A stretch of DNA of 44,881 nt from Dethiobacter sp. (lineage in GTDB: Bacteria; Bacillota; Dethiobacteria; Dethiobacterales; Dethiobacteraceae): the NCBI GenBank assembly GCA_018333455.1, contig JAGXTN010000032.1, positions 1 through 44,881 on the forward strand, written 5' to 3'. Below the pieces are notes generated by a model. It worked only from the letters and a program-made list of their open reading frames with translations. It did no database searches and was not told where the DNA came from. This document shows, piece by piece, positions 1-7,173 of this stretch. The number at the start of each line of letters is the position of its first letter. The stretch's first letter is position 1. Made by a program: the position numbers and the translations under genes.

Positions 1-125
1 GGAATTCAAGAGGCTAATAATATACAAAGAGAGCCTACAAAAGGCTTAAAGTCGACTATCCTGAATGGGGATTGGATTATTCTTACGTTTTTCTCCTGTC
101 TACGCTAAAATTTTAGGGAGTTCAG

Positions 126-848
126 GTGGTAAAAGTATATATCGTTGCGCTACTTAAATTTTATTTCCTTATTTTTGGCTTTGAGCTGCTCGATCAGCTT
201 TTAATTCGCCAGCTAATTTTGCTGATGGCCAGCGCCGCAATCGTTGCCGGTTCCATGTTTGCCTTCGCTCAACTTAATCTAAAACGGCGATTAGCTTATT
301 CCAGTGTGGCACAGATTGGCTATATTTTTCTTGGCATCGGTTTGGGTAGCACTATTGGGTTAGCAGCCGGCATTCTGCATATTTTCAATCATGCTGTGAT
401 GAAAACCTGCCTATTTTTGGCTGCCGGAGCAATCTATCGCCAGACGGGTGAAAAATATGTTAACAGGCTACAGGGCATAGGCTACTCCATGCCGCTGACC
501 ATGGGCGCCTTTAGTATTGCCGCCCTTTCCATGGTGGGACTTCCTCTCCTTAGCGGTTTTATCTCCAAGTGGTATCTTGCCCTAGGAAGCATTGAAGCGG
601 GGATGCCTATGTTTGTGGGGCTGATTATCTTGAGCGGGCTACTAAATGGCAGCTATTTTCTTCCCATTATCTGGCAGGCATTTTTTGTGGTTGATCAGCA
701 TGAGCCAAAGACATTGACGATGGATAAGCTCCCCTTTAGTATGTCCGCATCTTTGGTCGTGCTGGCGCTGGTCATAATCTATTTTGGGGTTTGGCCCCAG
801 CTCCCCTTATCACTAGCTCTAAAAGCTGCTAATCTTTTTCTGCCATAG
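126..848 (+). CDS. MrpD/NuoN-type antiporter subunit, 5' end broken by frameshift
   Basis: This is the C-terminal half of a proton-translocating complex I/Mrp-type membrane subunit (Proton_antipo_M family). The 240 residues carry the conserved RRLAYSSVAQIGYI segment, an H-x-x-x-H helix (HIFNHAVMK) and the GLPLLSGFISKWYL loop. Intact relatives downstream in this window are about 488 residues, so about 250 residues with the TM5 Glu and TM7 Lys are missing. Residual similarity continues upstream in another frame: bases about 93-128 read SPVYAKILGSSG, matching the family's APxPVSAxLxxS segment, and a stop (TAG, 114-116) lies in the present frame. This implies one or more indels, or poor sequence at the start of the window. 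The GTG at 126 is therefore only the start of the open frame. The product would be non-functional on its own as an ion pump. Confidence 0.75.
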   Translation: MVKVYIVALLKFYFLIFGFELLDQLLIRQLILLMASAAIVAGSMFAFAQLNLKRRLAYSSVAQIGYIFLGIGLGSTIGLAAGILHIFNHAVMKTCLFLAAGAIYRQTGEKYVNRLQGIGYSMPLTMGAFSIAALSMVGLPLLSGFISKWYLALGSIEAGMPMFVGLIILSGLLNGSYFLPIIWQAFFVVDQHEPKTLTMDKLPFSMSASLVVLALVIIYFGVWPQLPLSLALKAANLFLP

Positions 849-861
849 GAGGTGAAATCCA

Positions 862-1377
862 GTGTATTTTCAGAAAAGAATAGATGACCCTAAAGGCTTC
901 ATGCTGTTCACCATAATTTTACTTATCTTCTGGTTTTTAATGTCTCCATCTTTAAGTTTGCGCAATATTGCGGTGGGACTTGTCTGCTGTTTGGCAGTCA
1001 CATATTTCTGGAGTCCTGACCTGTTTAAGCCAGGGCAGCCTTTCCGAATTGCACCGCGCCAAGTGGCGCAACTGGCAGTCTATCTGCTGCTTCTAGCTTA
1101 TAATGTGGTAGTAGCAAACGTTCATGTGGCTCTAATTGTCTTAAGCCCCAAATTACCCATTTCGCCCGGGTTCATCCTAGTAAAAACGAAGCTGCAAAAT
1201 GAGTTGACCCGCACTCTTTATGCCAATTCCATCACCCTCACCCCGGGAACAATTACGATTAATTTAAACAGCGATCGACTTTTGGTTCATGCCTTGACGA
1301 AGGGGACGGCACAAGGAGTCTGTGACTGGCATTTAGAAAATAGACTGCGCGAAATGGAGGTGAGCAAAGGTGATTGA
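862..1377 (+). CDS. mrpE: Na+/H+ antiporter subunit E (MrpE/MnhE)
   Basis: A 171-residue membrane protein of the MnhE/MrpE family, a small subunit of the multisubunit Mrp cation/proton antiporter. Two to three hydrophobic helices fill the first 100 residues. The second half contains the family hallmark SITLTPGTITINL, followed by a soluble tail that contacts other subunits in known complexes. The GTG start at 862 has a strong AGGAGGTG 6-7 bases upstream (848-855). It begins 14 bp after the preceding gene and overlaps mrpF by 8 bp, so the cluster is almost certainly one transcript. The length is normal for the family. Confidence 0.93.
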   Translation: MYFQKRIDDPKGFMLFTIILLIFWFLMSPSLSLRNIAVGLVCCLAVTYFWSPDLFKPGQPFRIAPRQVAQLAVYLLLLAYNVVVANVHVALIVLSPKLPISPGFILVKTKLQNELTRTLYANSITLTPGTITINLNSDRLLVHALTKGTAQGVCDWHLENRLREMEVSKGD

Positions 1378-1636
1378 ACAAAGCTTAGAGGGTATCCTGC
1401 TTGGCCTAGTGTTGCTCTCATTTCTGACGCTCTACCGGATTATCTGGGGGCCGCACGCCGCAGACAGAATTGTGGGCACGAATGTAATGATGACAAACGT
1501 GATTCTAGCCATTATCATCCTGGCTCATCTTTTTCAAAACTATACCTACTTAGATGTCGCTTTTGTCTATGTTCTCAGCGCTTTTGTGGGGACGATCTGC
1601 GTGATGAAGAGTCTAGGAAAGGGGAAGTTGTCATGA
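1370..1636 (+). CDS. mrpF: Na+/H+ antiporter subunit F (MrpF/MnhF)
   Basis: An 88-residue, three-helix protein of the MnhF/PhaF family. The signature RIIWGPHAADRIVGTN sits at about residues 23-38, and a conserved acidic TYLDVAFVYVL helix follows. MrpF is a small structural subunit of Mrp antiporters and of Mrp-derived modules in membrane-bound hydrogenases. The start is a GTG inside the end of mrpE (8-bp overlap), with GGAGGTGAG just upstream. The stop overlaps the start of mrpG. Translational coupling across E-F-G is typical of these operons. Confidence 0.93.
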   Translation: MIEQSLEGILLGLVLLSFLTLYRIIWGPHAADRIVGTNVMMTNVILAIIILAHLFQNYTYLDVAFVYVLSAFVGTICVMKSLGKGKLS

Positions 1637-2004
1637 TGCTATTTTATGAATTATTCATCTGTCTGCTCCTCTGGTCTGGCCTCTTCTTTCTTTTTGTGGG
1701 CACGCTTGGCCTCATTCGACTGCCTGATCTGTACACCAGAATGCATGCAACCTCTAAATGCGATACTCTGGGTGCCGGTCTGATCCTGATGGCGATGATG
1801 TTTTTGGTCGGTCGCAACGAGGTTTTTAAGCTGTTGATGATTGGTGTCTTTATCTGGAGCATAAATCCGCTAATTACTCATGTAATCGGCTATATGGCGT
1901 ACTTACGGGACGGAGAGCATTTGCCGGAGACATTTTTTATGGACTGTTATGATCTGCCATACCCGGGGAAGGAAATGAGTGGAAAGGAGGATGTTCATGC
2001 CTGA
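1633..2004 (+). CDS. mrpG: Na+/H+ antiporter subunit G (MrpG/MnhG)
   Basis: A 123-residue MnhG/PhaG family subunit. The diagnostic stretch GLIRLPDLYTRMHATSK lies at about residues 26-42 and is followed by two hydrophobic helices and a polar tail. Two adjacent ATG codons (1633 and 1636) could serve as start; the first overlaps the mrpF stop. The 3' end overlaps the ribosome binding site and first codons of the next gene. Together with E and F it forms the small-subunit block of an Mrp/Mbh-type module. Confidence 0.92.
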   Translation: MMLFYELFICLLLWSGLFFLFVGTLGLIRLPDLYTRMHATSKCDTLGAGLILMAMMFLVGRNEVFKLLMIGVFIWSINPLITHVIGYMAYLRDGEHLPETFFMDCYDLPYPGKEMSGKEDVHA

Positions 2005-2236
2005 TTGGTTGGTGTTTTTGCTGCTGACTTTTCTGATTGTGGCTGCTTTGGGTGTTGTTTTTATCCGTAGTTTGTTGTATGCAGTAATTATCTTCGGCGG
2101 ATTTTCACTTGTTATGGCGTTACTCTGGCAGCACTTCAACGCTCCGGATATCGCCATTATGGAAGCGGCTGTTGGAGTGGGGACGACAGTGCTGATGGTG
2201 GCAGCAGTTACCCGAATAAGGAGGTCTCAAGTTTGA
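1997..2236 (+). CDS. MbhD-like subunit (DUF4040) of Mrp/Mbh module
   Basis: A 79-residue membrane protein with the MbhD/DUF4040 pattern: helix, FIRSLLYAVIIFGGFSLVMALLW, then APDIAIMEAAVGVG. In Mrp antiporters this domain is fused into the C-terminal part of MrpA or the N-terminus of MrpB; in Mbh hydrogenases it is the separate subunit MbhD. The chosen ATG at 1997 sits 6 bp after AAGGAGG (1984-1990). An upstream GTG at 1979 and an ATG at 1991 are in frame but badly placed relative to this site. It overlaps mrpG and the next gene by a few bases, so it belongs to the same operon. Confidence 0.82.
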   Translation: MPDWLVFLLLTFLIVAALGVVFIRSLLYAVIIFGGFSLVMALLWQHFNAPDIAIMEAAVGVGTTVLMVAAVTRIRRSQV

Positions 2237-2562
2237 GAGCGCTGTTTAATGTCTTTATTGTGCTACTGCTGCTCTTGCTGGCTCAGCTGCTTGTGATGAC
2301 TGTCAGTGAGATTCCAAGGTATGGGGATCCCGCTGCTCCTACCAATAATTATGTAACTGAGCGTTATTTGAATAAGGGTTATGAAGAAGTAGGCGGCTTG
2401 AATCTGGTAGCTAATATTGTCGTCGGCTACCGCGCTTTCGATACCTTTATCGAAATTGTTGTCTTGTTTACGGCAGTTATTGCTATTCTCGTTACTTTGA
2501 AAAGTGGCAAACCGGTAGAGGATCATTCCCCGCACACGCAGTCGCATCAGCGCCCCGGTTGA
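2233..2562 (+). CDS. MbhE-like subunit of Mrp/Mbh module
   Basis: A 109-residue protein with an N-terminal helix and a second helix at the C-terminal side. The segment VANIVVGYRAFDTFIEIVVLFTAV is the conserved MbhE pattern (NIV..I..DYR.FDT..E..VLFTA); in MrpA the same sequence forms part of the C-terminal extension. It starts at TTG 2233, overlapping the previous stop (TTGA). The last 15 residues are polar and lie against a repeat element, so the true C-terminus may be altered. No MnhB (MbhF) or MrpC (MbhG) gene follows, which is unusual for this gene order. Confidence 0.78.
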   Translation: MRALFNVFIVLLLLLLAQLLVMTVSEIPRYGDPAAPTNNYVTERYLNKGYEEVGGLNLVANIVVGYRAFDTFIEIVVLFTAVIAILVTLKSGKPVEDHSPHTQSHQRPG

Positions 2563-2570
2563 GAACCGTA

Positions 2571-2620
2571 GTGGCGGGTTTCAAACCCGCCCTCCTACCC
2601 GATGAATAAAGCGCGCAGAT
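2571..2620 (+). repeat. Dispersed palindromic repeat, copy 1
   Basis: The core GGCGGGTTTCAAACCCGCC (2573-2591) is an inverted repeat, followed by a tail reading GATGAATAAAGCGCG. Copies occur at 16495, 19811, 22304 and 31784; the tail GATAAAGCGCG recurs in the 16495 copy and, as GATAAAGTGCG, in the 22304 copy. It lies inside the antiporter operon between the MbhE-like gene and the first intact MrpD-type gene, where it could form an RNA hairpin in the transcript. Confidence 0.85.
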
Positions 2621-2707
2621 TTTCTTCTGTTTAGCTGGGATTAGTATTGAGCCGCCGGCAAAGTTGCTGTATGACCTCTAAATATCAGCACTGATGGGAG
2701 GGCACCC

Positions 2708-4174
2708 ATGTACGTGTCGCCATTTTGGGCTATAATGGCTCCGGTCTGCGGAGGCCTTTTGATTGCAATGCTTAAAGAGAGTCGGGTGCGGGAGAGAAAT
2801 ATGCTGGCCGTCTTGACCAGCATTGTTACTTTTTTGTTAGTTGCTCCTGGTTTACCGTTTGTACTTAGGGGGGAGACAATTAGCTGGACGGCTGTTAATA
2901 TCACTCGCGGCTTGAGTATCGCTTTTACTGTGGAACCTCTTGGTCTGCTCTTTGCCTTTCTTTCCTCCATGTTGTGGGTGTTTGCCGCACTGTATGCCAC
3001 CGGCTATATGAGTCATGAGTACCATCAGCGGCGGTTTTTCACCTTCTACATTTTGGCTTTGAGTGCCACCATGGGGGTGGCTTTTTCCGCAAATTTGTTT
3101 ACCCTCTATTTGTTTTATGAATATCTTGCGCTCATTACCTATCCCCTGGTGATTCACTCTCAATCAGCAGAGGCTTACGCCGCTGGGACCAAGTATATAA
3201 TCTACTGTTTAGTAAGCGGTGCACTTGTTTTTCTTTCACTCTTCATCCTTGGCGGTGTAGTAGATAGTCTTACCTTTACCCCCACCGGCGTGCTGGGTGT
3301 AGCGCTGGAAAGCCATGGGCTATCCCTTTTCATCATCTTCTTTGCCGCGGTGTTTGGTTTCGGTGTCAAGGCAGCCATGATGCCTTTGCATTCTTGGCTA
3401 CCTGCGGCGATGGTGGCACCTACCCCGGTAAGTGCTTTGCTTCATGCCGTTGCTATCGTTAAAACCGGGATATTCGGTATTTTGCGAGTGATGTTTTATC
3501 TTTACGGGGTAGATACTATGCGGGAACTACGCGTGGCTGACATTTTGGCCGTCTTTGCTGTTTTTACTATAATCGTTGCTTCCGTGCTGGCCATTAAACA
3601 GACGAAACTTAAATCTCGCTTAGCCTATTCCACCATCGGGCAGTTGGGCTATATTACATTAGGGGCTGCCATGCTTTCTCCCTACGCCCTGACGGGAGGC
3701 GTTGCTCACCTGATTAATCACGCTGTGCTTAAGATTGTGCTTTTCTTTTGCGCAGGAGCAATCATCACTCAGACTGGCGCAAAATATCTGGACCAGCTAA
3801 ATGGCATTGGTAAACGGATGCCCTACACTATGTTTTGCTTTGCGCTTGCCAGTAGCGGGCTTATCGGGGTGCTGCCGCTGGCCGGCTATATTAGCAAACT
3901 ATATCTGCTGGGAGGAAGCATTGAGTCTGGCAAGCCTATTTTGGGTTTTGTGCTGCTGATTAGCGCAGTGCTAAATTCCGTTTACTACCTGCCTATTATT
4001 ATCCGCGCCTATTTTAGTGAAGGACCATACGAGGCGCCGCTGGGGCTTGAGAGTCCTCCCAGCATGTTGTTTCCCACAGCAGTTTTAACGGTAATCTGCG
4101 TCGTTTTTGGCCTGTTTGCTGAGCAGACAACGCTTCCGCTTGTGACGCGCGTCGTTTCTTCCGTATTTCAATAG
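2708..4174 (+). CDS. MrpD/NuoN-type proton-translocating subunit (1)
   Basis: A 488-residue polytopic membrane protein of the Proton_antipo_M family, related to MrpD, NuoN/M and MbhH. It would carry an ion channel in the antiporter or in a respiratory-type complex. The key channel residues are present: Glu138 in LYLFYEYLALI (TM5), Lys221 in FGVKAAMMPLHSWLP (TM7) and Lys252 in IVKTG (TM8), followed by RLAYSTIGQLGYI and the HLINHAVLKI helix. The start ATG is preceded by GGGAGGG. It is separated from the MbhE-like gene by 145 bp containing a palindromic repeat and is followed after 15 bp by the next paralogue. Confidence 0.9.
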   Translation: MYVSPFWAIMAPVCGGLLIAMLKESRVRERNMLAVLTSIVTFLLVAPGLPFVLRGETISWTAVNITRGLSIAFTVEPLGLLFAFLSSMLWVFAALYATGYMSHEYHQRRFFTFYILALSATMGVAFSANLFTLYLFYEYLALITYPLVIHSQSAEAYAAGTKYIIYCLVSGALVFLSLFILGGVVDSLTFTPTGVLGVALESHGLSLFIIFFAAVFGFGVKAAMMPLHSWLPAAMVAPTPVSALLHAVAIVKTGIFGILRVMFYLYGVDTMRELRVADILAVFAVFTIIVASVLAIKQTKLKSRLAYSTIGQLGYITLGAAMLSPYALTGGVAHLINHAVLKIVLFFCAGAIITQTGAKYLDQLNGIGKRMPYTMFCFALASSGLIGVLPLAGYISKLYLLGGSIESGKPILGFVLLISAVLNSVYYLPIIIRAYFSEGPYEAPLGLESPPSMLFPTAVLTVICVVFGLFAEQTTLPLVTRVVSSVFQ

Positions 4175-4189
4175 CAAGGGGGGAGGCAG

Positions 4190-5656
4190 ATGGAGGCAGG
4201 GGTGTTTATTTGGCAGCCGCAAGCTGCGGTCGGTTTATTATTGGTTGCGACGTTATTAGTTTGGCTGAGAGGAGAAAAAGCACGGGGCAGTTCCTGCTTA
4301 ACGCTGTTTGCGCTGGCTGGTGCCTTTACTATTTTGGCCACACTATTTCCCTGGGTAGGTGCTGGAGAGATCTTGAGGCAGACATATCCTATACTGCCGC
4401 CTTTTGGCTTTTCGTTTCAAGCTGATCTGCTTAGTGTTTCTTTAGCTCTCCTCTTTCTCTTTAGCGGTTTTGTGATAGCTCTATATATCGCAGCATATCC
4501 GCTTAAACATGACGAACGCCGGTTTAAAACAGCATTTCTCTTTATTATGGCCTGCGCCAGCGGCGTTGTGCTGGCTGGTGATCTGCTTAGCCTGTTCCTG
4601 TTTTTTGAAGCCATGTCTTTAGCGTTTTTTCTCCTGATTATCCATAACCGCACCAGGGAGGCGGTGGCAGCTACCTATAAATTTATCTACCTGACCGTTG
4701 GCGGCAGCATGTGTTATTTTATAGCTTTGGCCATAGTCTTTGTCCAGGCCAACAGCTTCGCTTGGACAGCAGGTGGGTTTATGTCGGCTGCTTCTCTTAG
4801 CGCATTGGCCTTTTGGGGGTTTGTGGCAGCATTTGGGATGAAAGCTGGCATGGTGCCACTACATTTTTGGCTAGCCGCTGCTTACGGTCAGGCTCCGCCG
4901 CCTGCGGCAGCCCTCTCGTCAGTGATCATGATGAAAACGGGCGCTTATGGCATGGCTCGGATTTTCCATCATGTCTTCGGGCTGGAAATGCTTAGCCGGC
5001 AGGGCTGGGATATCCTTATCCTGATACTTGCTCTGTTTACAATCCTTTATGGTTCTTTCTGCGCTTTCGCCGAGCGGGATTTGCTGCGGCGTCTGGCCTA
5101 TTCCAGCATGGCACAATTGGGCTACATTCTCTTTGGCCTTGCTTTGCTCAATTATGCTGCTTTGGTAGGAGGCTTTTTTCACTTCCTGGCGCATGGCATG
5201 ATGAAAGGGACGATGTTGCTCTGTGCCGGTGCGATAGTAAGCAAAACCGGTAAGCGCAAAATCGCCGACCTAGCCGGGATCGCTTGGCAAATGCCGCTGA
5301 CAATGGCCTGTTTTTCTCTGGCGGCGCTTACGGCGGTGGGGTTGCCGCCTATGAATGTTTTTGTTGTCAAATGGTATTTGAGTCTTGGCGCCCTTTCGGC
5401 GGGGCAGCCGCTCTTGATTCTGTTTCTCTTGGCCAGCAGTCTGCTTAATGCTGCTTATTATCTCCCCATTGTTTTTCGGGCTTACTTTGGTGCAGAGAAC
5501 AGGGATTTGCATGCTAGCCTGGTGTGGGATCGTCTGCCGTGGCCGATGACGGTGGGCATGCTGCTTTTTGCGGCCGGCTGCATAGTCTTTAGCCTTGGGC
5601 CGGTAAATCTGCCGTTAGAGTTGACGAAAAGGATAGCAACCGGCTTTCTCTATTAG
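4190..5656 (+). CDS. MrpD/NuoN-type proton-translocating subunit (2)
   Basis: A second 488-residue Proton_antipo_M subunit, clearly paralogous to its neighbours but not a recent copy. The channel residues Glu140 (FLFFEAMSLAF), Lys218 (FGMKAGMVPLHFWLA) and Lys249 (MMKTGAYG) are intact, as is RRLAYSSMAQLGYI. An unusual PPPAAALSS replaces the common APxPVSALL loop before TM8. A strong AGGGGGGAGG precedes the ATG. It lies 15 bp after the previous gene and 21 bp before the next one, and is co-transcribed. Whether each paralogue carries H+ or Na+ cannot be told from sequence. Confidence 0.9.
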   Translation: MEAGVFIWQPQAAVGLLLVATLLVWLRGEKARGSSCLTLFALAGAFTILATLFPWVGAGEILRQTYPILPPFGFSFQADLLSVSLALLFLFSGFVIALYIAAYPLKHDERRFKTAFLFIMACASGVVLAGDLLSLFLFFEAMSLAFFLLIIHNRTREAVAATYKFIYLTVGGSMCYFIALAIVFVQANSFAWTAGGFMSAASLSALAFWGFVAAFGMKAGMVPLHFWLAAAYGQAPPPAAALSSVIMMKTGAYGMARIFHHVFGLEMLSRQGWDILILILALFTILYGSFCAFAERDLLRRLAYSSMAQLGYILFGLALLNYAALVGGFFHFLAHGMMKGTMLLCAGAIVSKTGKRKIADLAGIAWQMPLTMACFSLAALTAVGLPPMNVFVVKWYLSLGALSAGQPLLILFLLASSLLNAAYYLPIVFRAYFGAENRDLHASLVWDRLPWPMTVGMLLFAAGCIVFSLGPVNLPLELTKRIATGFLY

Positions 5657-5677
5657 GTCTGCGGGGAGGGAGAGAAG

Positions 5678-7138
5678 ATGGAATACTTGCCGTTGTTTAG
5701 TGTAACTATCCCTTTGCTGGCCGCCGGCATCATGCTCCTTTGCTGCAGGAGTGAGTTGGCAATTAAGCTCTTAGCATTGCTGGGTTCTGCCTTGTCGTTT
5801 GCAGCATCTGCCGGCATGCTCCCGGCGCTTGCTGCCGGGCAAATTCTTGGCACAAGACAAGGCTATTTGTCATTTCCGTTGCACATTTACTTTCAGGCCG
5901 ATGGAGTAAGCATTTTCTTTGCCGTAATTTTTTCTTTCTGTTTTTTCCTGGCCATTATTTATTCGTTTAGCTATATGAGACATGGTCACGCCAAGCTACG
6001 CTATTATGCCCTGCTGCTGGTGGCTCAAAGTGCTATTTTAGGTGTGGTGATGACATCCTCGCTAGTCGGACTCTTTCTTTTTTTCGAATTATTGGCGGTT
6101 GTTTCCTATCTTTTGGTAATTCATGAGGAAGACGCGGTCGCGATGTCTGCCGGTGCTAAATATCTCTTTATGACAATTGTGGCCGGTTTTGCCATCTTTT
6201 TTGGTTTAGTTGTTACTTATTTTTTGGCGGGACGGCTTGATTATCAGGTCGGGGGCTATGTGGCCGCCTCTCCTCTAGCTGGAGCAGCTCTTTTTGCCTT
6301 TTTGATTGGCTGTGGCTTGAAGGCCGGGATGTTTCCGCTTCATATTTGGCTCGCCGACGCGCACCCGGCTGCTCCCGCACCCGTAAGCGCGCTGCTTTCC
6401 GGTTGTATGATTAAGACCGGAGCTTATGGCCTTATCCGCGTGATGCACTATGTCTACACTCCGCAAGCAATGCAAGCTGTCTCGTATGACCAAGTACTGC
6501 TTTGGCTGGCGGTGGCAACAATTTTTTTAGGTTCTGCGCTCGCCCTGCAGCAGGACCATCTAAAAAGGCGGTTGGCCTATTCCAGTGTGGCGCAAATTGG
6601 TTATGTGCTGTTGGGTATTGCTTTAATGTCGGAGCAGGCTTTACAGGGAGCTCTCTTTCACGTCTTTTCTCACGCTTTAATGAAAGGAACGCTCTTTTTC
6701 TGCGCCGGTGCTATTGTGACACAAACGAGGAAGCAATATGTCAGTCAGCTACAGGGAATCGGGCGGCAGCTGCCCGTCATCATGTACTCTTTTGCCTTGG
6801 CCGCCGTAACCATAGTAGGCATACCTCCCTTTAACGCATTCTTTAGTAAATGGCATTTGGCAGCTGCCTCCCTTGCGGCTGGGCAGGGAAGTTTGGTTGC
6901 GGTACTGGTTATCAGTAGCCTGCTAAATGCTTTATACTACTTTCCTATTGTGGTCAACGCCTTCTTTGGCAATGAAGCTGAAGAGAATAAGTTTGGCACC
7001 GACCGGCTGCCAGATGAAATTCCTCGAAGTATGCTTTGGTCTACAGCATTACTGGCGCTTCTTTGTGTACTATTTGCTTTTGTTCAGCCACACTGGCCGA
7101 TGGAACTGGCAAGAAGGATTGCTGCAGGAATTTTTTAA
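5678..7138 (+). CDS. MrpD/NuoN-type proton-translocating subunit (3)
   Basis: A third intact paralogue, 486 residues. Channel residues: Glu137 (LFLFFELLAVV), Lys215 (CGLKAGMFPLHIWLADAHP) and Lys246 (MIKTGAYGLIRV). The later conserved motifs KRRLAYSSVAQIGYV and FHVFSHALMKGTLFFCAGAI are present, and the VGIPPFNAFFSKW loop is standard. The ATG follows GGGGAGGGAGAAG. The broken gene at 126-848 shares the RRLAYSSVAQIGY wording with this copy, so that fragment may once have been a fourth member of the series. Confidence 0.9.
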   Translation: MEYLPLFSVTIPLLAAGIMLLCCRSELAIKLLALLGSALSFAASAGMLPALAAGQILGTRQGYLSFPLHIYFQADGVSIFFAVIFSFCFFLAIIYSFSYMRHGHAKLRYYALLLVAQSAILGVVMTSSLVGLFLFFELLAVVSYLLVIHEEDAVAMSAGAKYLFMTIVAGFAIFFGLVVTYFLAGRLDYQVGGYVAASPLAGAALFAFLIGCGLKAGMFPLHIWLADAHPAAPAPVSALLSGCMIKTGAYGLIRVMHYVYTPQAMQAVSYDQVLLWLAVATIFLGSALALQQDHLKRRLAYSSVAQIGYVLLGIALMSEQALQGALFHVFSHALMKGTLFFCAGAIVTQTRKQYVSQLQGIGRQLPVIMYSFALAAVTIVGIPPFNAFFSKWHLAAASLAAGQGSLVAVLVISSLLNALYYFPIVVNAFFGNEAEENKFGTDRLPDEIPRSMLWSTALLALLCVLFAFVQPHWPMELARRIAAGIF

Positions 7139-7173
7139 GTTGCCGGAGCAGACGATGAAGTGGAGGGGTTGTC

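Noticed and set aside
1903-3163. Long minus-strand open frames opposite the antiporter genes
   Set aside because: They are antisense shadows of hydrophobic coding sequence; the plus-strand frames carry clear family motifs and ribosome sites.
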